64,000 bases of DNA from Coffea arabica (lineage: Eukaryota; Streptophyta; Magnoliopsida; Gentianales; Rubiaceae), in NCBI RefSeq assembly GCF_036785885.1, contig NC_092312.1, forward strand, positions 17,936,001 to 18,000,000, given 5' to 3'. Below, one piece after another: positions 58,413 through 64,000 of this stretch. The stretch's first letter is position 1. The number at the start of each line of letters is the position of its first letter. The translations under genes were made by a program, and so were the position numbers. The notes under the pieces were generated by a model that saw only the letters and a list, made by a program, of their open reading frames with translations, had not been told where the DNA came from and did not search any database.

Positions 58413-59274
58413 GGGAACAATTGCAGAAACCTCTCCTAGGGTTTTTAACAATCTCACACGGCCCTCAAATTTTGAAAAATTTCATTTGACTCCTCTACTT
58501 TAAACTGTTTATAACTTTTAAAGTATAATGTTAAAAAACTCATTTTGGGAAAGAGAATATAATTGCATTCCAAATATGCTCTTCTCTTGTCATTTCTTAA
58601 TTATCACAATACACTAAATTTATCTCTTAGTTTTTAGTAATTGATTGATATAGTTCTTTAATGAAAATCTAAAAGTTGATAATAAGATTGAAAAAATTTT
58701 CAGTAGTTTTGTGCCATTGGTTTCAACAAGAAATGCTAAATTACTTAAACTTAAGAATTATTTACAATGCTTTTCAAAAATAACTTGCAATGATTCATAA
58801 TCATGTGAATTTTCGATTATCGCACCATTTTAAAAACAATACAAACAAGTGTATATACAGTTTTTAACACGTTGTATCTTTTTTACTTTTCAAACCATCG
58901 ATTCAAAAAAAAATTCAAAAATATGTAAAAAGATTTATAAAACTTATTAAATTAACTCAAAACACTTTACAGTAAAAGAAGATATTATCCTTGTAACTTG
59001 CAAAGATTTTAAATAAACCTTCAAATATTAACTTTTGATATTTAAAAAACATTCTATATTTGGTTCAGTTAGCTAGAATAAACCTTCACATGTTTTTGAT
59101 AAAAAACATTCACTCTCCCAAAATAAATTTTTTAATGATATATTTTAAAATGGGTTGTAAAATGATGCAAAACACCTAAAGTAAGCAAGGGAGGCAAGTG
59201 AGATTTTCTAAATAAAATTGAGAGTGCCAAGTGAAACTGTCAGGTACTTTGGGGGAGGTCTCTGAAATTATCCC
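58413..59274. mobile_element. Non-autonomous TIR element, GGGATAATTTCAGAAACCTC type
   Basis: Left GGGAACAATTGCAGAAACCT and right AGGTCTCTGAAATTATCCC are inverted partners; CTCTCCTAGGG pairs with TTTGGGGGAGG, and TTGACTCC-type words recur inward on both sides (GGGAGGCAAGTGAGATTTTC on the right). Flanks AAATTTTAC (left) and AAATTTAC (right) suggest an 8-9 bp target duplication. About 860 bp, AT-rich, no coding frame. This end sequence is widespread among plant MITEs. Confidence 0.7.
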
Positions 59275-60933
59275 AAATTTACGAGGCAAGGCTTGTCCTT
59301 GATAGCTCAACTCAATAAATGCTGCTCGTTCACAACTCGGCTGTACAAAGTAGTACTGCTAGTAACTGTTCGCGTCTTTTGTGCAAGTATTTCCTGAGAG
59401 ACGGTGGCGGACGAGCAAGCATCTACCTTTTCATTTTAGCAGAAGGTATACGCTGAATCTACTTTTCTTCATCAGTGTGCCACTGAAGAAGTAAAAGGGA
59501 ATTCTGACAACGACATCCGAGCCTCAAATATAGGCCCCTTGAACGTAAAGATTTTGACACTGAACTCCAAGGTTTTGCCAGGTTCGTACACTTCGACTAT
59601 AAAGATTTGGTTAATCATCAAATTAATTACCATTGCGAAGCTTTGTAATTCTAAGGCATTTTATGAAGACCGCATGCGTGATGTGATTAATTTCTAAAAC
59701 TCGGTGATCCTGGAACTTCTTGTGGTCGGTCACTAATCTAATCTTTGGGATTGAAGGAGCTGTAAAAGTAAGTCAAGTCGCTGAAGCTAAGATTCTTTCC
59801 TCTTATCATACTTTCCAATTGATCATTTTCTTCCGTGTTTAGCAGATCAAGATTCCACTTTTTGTTAAACTAACACAGGAAATTAGGCTGTCCTTGCTAG
59901 AAGTTCGAGGTTGCCCCACCCTTTCTTTGTAGCTACTAGCTATAGATGATGAGGAGGAGGAAGAAATGGCCCTAACTAGCAGTAGAAGATTCTTCAAGGC
60001 CTGCACCTGCAGGCCCCTTTAGACCCCTAAAGAAATTCACAATGCTGAATTTTGTACTCACAGTACTAAAAACTACTACTATCCTAGTACTAATCAACAC
60101 TTCTTGAGCCTCCCCTACCCTACTGTTTCTCACCAATGCATGGCTCGTCTCAAGCCAACTATCTATGCGGTCAAGTAACAGTTGGTCATATTAAACCATT
60201 GCATAATAGAGCTCTTTTCAATAGTAGTCTCTGGTTCAGAAAGTGGATTTATTGCAGTGAACCCTGTTTTTTTTAAAAAAAAAAAAAAGAAAGAAAATAA
60301 AAAAGGATAGCAACACAGATGAGATGAGAACTTGATTGGCATTTTCTATATATCAACAAAGAAGGGTTGGCAAAGTTTGCTCTTCTTCCCTTGCACAAAA
60401 CCAATTTCTAGGTATTCTTTGCATCAAATCCTAGAGGGTGCTATGGTCATTCCATATTGTCATTTTTTTTAAAAAAAAATTTAAAACAACAATTCTTCTT
60501 TCTTTTTCAATTTCACGAACCAAGAAAAATGTTGCAAAATAGAATGTGCTTCGATGTCAACTTCCCTTCATTTGACGCGTAAGGATTTGGCTTGTATTTA
60601 GTTGAGTATTCCCTATCTGCACCTACAAAAGCACACACCCCAAAAATTTATATATATATATATAATAAAAAAAAAAAAGAAGCAGTCATGCGTACCCTAT
60701 CTTAGACAATAAAATAGAAATTCATTCGTCATTAGAAAAATCCACTGTTGAAGAATAAGCATAATTTGCCTTGGGTTAGCGTAACGTCTCTCCAAAGGCT
60801 CACAAAACCCAAAACCGCCACGAAATAGCCCACCCCACCCACAACCCAGCCCTCCTCACTCCTCCTTACCATTGTAGTACCAAGTTTCCATGCCCCCAAA
60901 TCTCACCTTTCACCAACTCTCCTTCTACCCCTC

Positions 60934-60951
60934 TCTCTCTCTCTCTTCTCC
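60934..60951 (+). repeat. (CT)n tract in the QWRF promoter or leader
   Basis: CTCTCTCTCTCTCTTCTCC; CT tracts near the transcription start are common in plant promoters. Confidence 0.7.
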
Positions 60952-61075
60952 GAGAAACGTCACTGTGTTTGCTGGAAAAATTACCTCTTTTTTTTCATTT
61001 TCCATAGCTTTCTTGGTCTAGATTAGCAAAAGAACCTGCATTGTATCAGCTCATCTCTGCAGAAATCTTGAGAAA

Positions 61076-61132
61076 ATGTGGAATCTTGCAAAAACCCATT
61101 GCGGGATTTTGAGTTATGCTGGGATTTCGTGA
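61076..61132 (+). promoter_or_regulatory. Upstream ORF 1 of the QWRF gene (18 aa)
   Basis: MWNLAKTHCGILSYAGIS followed by TGA, wholly within the presumed leader, 137 bases before the main start. Whether the leader is spliced here cannot be seen. Confidence 0.5.
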
Positions 61133-61155
61133 TCTTCTTACAGGGTTTTTGTGCT

Positions 61156-61221
61156 ATGGAGAAGCAAAATAGGCTTGTCGATAAGTCACATTTTGGTGTG
61201 AAAAGACAATGTGAAGGGTGA
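61156..61221 (+). promoter_or_regulatory. Upstream ORF 2 of the QWRF gene (21 aa)
   Basis: Begins MEKQNRLVDKSHFGVKRQ, stops at 61219-61221. A further out-of-frame ATG at 61256 opens a frame overlapping the main start and ending near 61351. Confidence 0.5.
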
Positions 61222-61268
61222 AAGTTTGAGTATCTGGTGTCTGAACTGTGTGTATATGTTTGTGTGTG

Positions 61269-64000
61269 ATGATGGTGGCTGCTGTTTCTGGTGGAGGAGG
61301 AGCAGCTTCAACAACTGGCCCACAAAACCCCAAAACAATTTCTCGAGATGAGACTCAAACTCACCAAAGAAGACCTCCACTGCTGCCTTCTGAGAAGGAT
61401 AATAATGGTATTGACAACCCAAAAAGGCCTAAATCAAGAGTTGTTTCTTCAAGGTACATGTCCTCTTCTCCTTCCACTTCTACTTCCAATTCTTCCTCTG
61501 CATCTTCGTCATCAGTTTCCTCTAGAAGATTCCCATCCCCTTTAGTTTCAAGGAATTCGACTGCCGCGTGGAATTCTCCTGCTTTGGTGCCAAAAAGGTC
61601 AGTTTCTGTCGACCGGAGGCGGCCGGTGACAGCAGCTAGGCCTTTAACACCCGATCTTGATGCCAAACAAGGCAATGCAGGTGCTGGTGAACCTTCAGCT
61701 GCTACAAAGCTGCTGGTCACTGCTACTAGGAGTTTATCAGTTTCTTTTCAGGGGGAAGCCTTTTCGCTTCCAATTAGTAAGACTAAAGCTGCCCCGCCTT
61801 CACCTAATTTGAGTAGTGTGAGGAAGAATACACCAGAAAGGAGGAGAAGTAGTACTCCTTCAAGGGTGAAGGGTGATGGGGGTGGAGATCAAGTTGAAAA
61901 TTCCAGGCCCATTGATCAGCATCGGTGGCCGGCTAGGACAAGACAGGCAAATCCCTTATCTAGAAGCTTAGATTGTAGTGGTGGGGAGCGGAGTAAGCTC
62001 ATTGGATCTGGGAATGTTATTAGAGCATTGCAGCAGTCCATGATTGATGAGAGAAGGGCTTCATTTGATGGAAGGCTGAGTATTGATTTGGGCAATGCTG
62101 AGCTTTTGAAGGCAGTTCAGGATGCCCCAGATGGAAATTCAGTCAATAATGAGTCGTCTGTGCAGTCTGATCTTACTGCATCTGATACAGATAGTGTTTC
62201 TTCCGGTAGTACTTCTGGAGTGCAAGAATGTACTGGGGTTTCCCATGCTAAAGGTGTACCTCGTGGAATTGTTGTTTCAGCTCGCTTCTGGCAAGAAACT
62301 AATAGTCGGTTGAGGAGGTTGCAGGACCCTGGGTCACCTTTGGCAACTAGTCCTGGTTCAAAATTGATTGTGCCGCCAAAGTTGAAGAAGTTCCCTAGTG
62401 ATGGTCCCTTATCATCACCACGAACAATGTCATCACCTATTCGGGGGCCTATAAGAGCTTCATCTCCCAGTAAGCTTATGACCTCAGTTGGATCATCTCC
62501 TTCACGAGGAATGCCTAGTCCATCTCGGGTCAGAAATGCTGTTAGTACTATTAATAGTAGTTTTATTGAGACACCTTCAGTTCTCAGTTTTGCTGTTGAT
62601 GTTCGGAGGGGGAAAGTTGGGGAGAACAGAATTGTGGATGCTCACTTGTTGAGACTTCTATATAATCGACATTTGCAGTGGCGTTTTGGAAATGCTAGGA
62701 CTGAAGCAACCTTGCTGGCGCAGAAACATAGTGCAGAGGTTAGTTATTCTGTTCTTTTTGGACAGTAGTTATCGTTATAGTACTAAATTTGAGTATTTCT
62801 AGATTTACTCTGCAGTTAGTGTTTGAGCTTTTAGTTGACTGTTTCAAATATTTTGACCAAGTTTGCTTTTGCCCTGGATACAATGCCCTATAAGAATGCA
62901 ACAATTATGTCAATAGATTAGGTGCCGTGAAACTGTGTTTTTGGACATCCAAGTTTCAGTGGATTTAGAATAGCTTTCTAAATTTGATATCTTTTAACAA
63001 TTATAGTTGCTTTTTCTAGCACTTCCTCTAGCTTTCCAATTTTATTGTCTTCTTTGGGATAGTTTTTTTTCCTTTTTTCTTTTTGGGGCTTAGTTTTTTT
63101 TTTTTTGGGTTGGAGGGGGGGAGGGGACCTTATCAGTGGTCTTTCCTAATTGTTCCTCCTCTGTTTTAGTGTCTGATTTTCATTTCATACAGATTTGAGC
63201 GTCAAGTGGCTATTCAATGACTGATGGCATAAATGCTTTACTTGTTTGTGCTCTATAGCATAGCTTAGTATTCATGTAGGTGTATGATCTTTATAATCCA
63301 AGTAACTATTTAATGACTTCATGTATGGCTTAGTATTCAAGTAACTATTGGATGATTGATGGCATAAATGCTTAACCTGTTTGTGGTGTATAGCATAGCT
63401 TAGTATTTATATAGGAGTGTGATCTTTATAATCCACTGATGGGTGGGTTTACTTTGCCTCTGTTTGGATGATTACCAATTTAGCTAAGCGGTTACATTAC
63501 TTTACTGCTTTCATGCTCCAAGAGTCGTTTGTTTAGGAAACAGTTCAATACCCTCTAGAGATTCTCATATGAACGTGATGGTATGGATTGACATAACTGT
63601 GAGAATTTAAGTCAAGTTTTGCAAGTTTTAGAAAGTGAAGAACTCCTGCAAGTTTTACAATTACTTGCACCTTCCAAATATCACTTTTGGCTCCGTGCTG
63701 CTCATGGCAGTCTAGTGTTGCAAGCTCATTCTATTTTATCATCTCTTTAACTTGTTTTTGTCCTCATGGTGGGTGATCTTGTCTTACTTAATACTGCTCC
63801 CCAGTGACTTCTTTCATAACTTCATGGTTTATATGTTGCTTTTTTGTAGTGCCTGTGTTGCTCAACTAGTACAAAGAGACAAAATTCTAATATTTTTAGC
63901 TATGCTTTTGTCCTTTTTCCAGAAGAGTCTGTGGAATGCTTGGATAACAATCTCAGATCTACGTGATACAGTCACAAAGAAAAGACACAGGTTACAGTTG
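61269..64000 (+). CDS. QWRF-motif (augmin subunit 8/SCO3-like) microtubule protein, 5' part
   Basis: Exon 1 is 61269-62738 (490 codons) and exon 2 starts at 63923 (after TTTTTCCAG) and runs to the window edge (26 codons, KSLWNAWITISDLRDTVTKK). The N-terminal 450 residues are Ser/Pro/Arg-rich and basic (RYMSSSPSTSTSNSSSASSS, VPKRSVSVDRRRPVTAARPL), a microtubule-binding type of region with short conserved islands (ARSLDCSGG-like SRSLDCSGGERSK, LIGSGNVIRALQQSMIDERR). The QWRF motif is at residues 470-473 (NRHLQWRFGNARTEATLLA). Family members include AUG8 and SNOWY COTYLEDON 3; they bind microtubules and recruit or work with the augmin complex in branching nucleation. ATG codons at 61269 and 61272 are both in frame; relatives start MVAA, so 61272 may be used. 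The rest of the gene lies to the right. Confidence 0.93.

Larger units (their letters stand above)
54393..61268. other. Long gene-poor stretch
   Basis: About 6.9 kb with RPS29 3' flank, a direct repeat with pol III A-box-like words (54872-54963), a MITE (57052-57214), a TIR element (58413-59274), a TA microsatellite (60649-60664), a CT tract (60934-60951) and the QWRF leader with uORFs. GC-rich spots near 55805 and 56065-56125 are short and unassigned. No exon chain of a further gene was found. Confidence 0.55.

Noticed and set aside
61361-61720. Antisense frame of 119 codons under QWRF exon 1
   Set aside because: Shadow of the Ser-rich coding sequence; Glu/Asp-rich reverse of Ser codons.
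1-64000. CRISPR arrays, operons, bacterial insertion sequences, rRNA
   Set aside because: Nothing of the kind is seen; tandem repeats present are microsatellites, a minisatellite or transposon parts, and all genes are intron-bearing plant genes apart from the single-exon ADA1 coding sequence.

Overview
The window is nuclear DNA from a flowering plant, almost certainly a eudicot. The genes have many GT-AG introns, their products match plant families (QWRF protein, PUT-type polyamine transporter, plant ERV1, LRR1-type protein), and the AT-rich intergenic DNA is full of MITEs and tRNA-derived SINEs. An asterid such as the coffee family is a guess from general feel, not something the sequence proves.

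Twelve protein genes can be supported. Left to right: a 3'-incomplete conserved protein of unknown function (minus, runs off the left edge); an RPA70-like OB-fold protein of nine exons (minus, 4.4-6.5 kb); a small LEA-like protein (minus, 13.9-14.6 kb); a prolyl 4-hydroxylase of eight exons (plus, 18.8-23.2 kb); a kinase-less SERK-like LRR protein (plus, 25.3-27.8 kb); a Mpv17/PMP22-family membrane protein (plus, 30.5-33.4 kb); a SAGA subunit ADA1/TADA1 with an intronless CDS (minus, 37.1-38.1 kb); a polyamine/amino-acid permease (minus, 40.5-42.7 kb); the sulfhydryl oxidase ERV1 (plus, 46.7-49.7 kb), convergent with a free-standing UBP zinc-finger protein (minus, 50.0-50.7 kb); ribosomal protein S29 (plus, 52.7-54.4 kb); and the 5' part of a QWRF/augmin-8-like microtubule protein (plus, 61.3 kb to the right edge). 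All exon chains given were checked for reading-frame continuity by hand. The genes do not form a pathway; this is ordinary mixed euchromatin.

The most unusual DNA is between genes. There is a near-perfect 0.7 kb foldback (44.78-45.47 kb) nested in an older foldback element. A 0.75 kb G-rich minisatellite with a 350 bp higher-order duplication lies inside what looks like a terminal-inverted-repeat element (34.25-35.57 kb). Three SINE insertions have readable target-site duplications, one of them in an intron of the LRR gene. One MITE family is present three times, and several hAT-like elements are present, one with another MITE nested in it. An LTR-type fragment (8.7-9.3 kb) is a fossil with no coding parts visible. 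No rRNA, convincing tRNA, CRISPR or bacterial-type feature was seen. I found no clear undescribed biological system; the best candidates for a second look are the foldback, the G-rich array, the RPA-like gene and the upstream ORFs of the QWRF gene.
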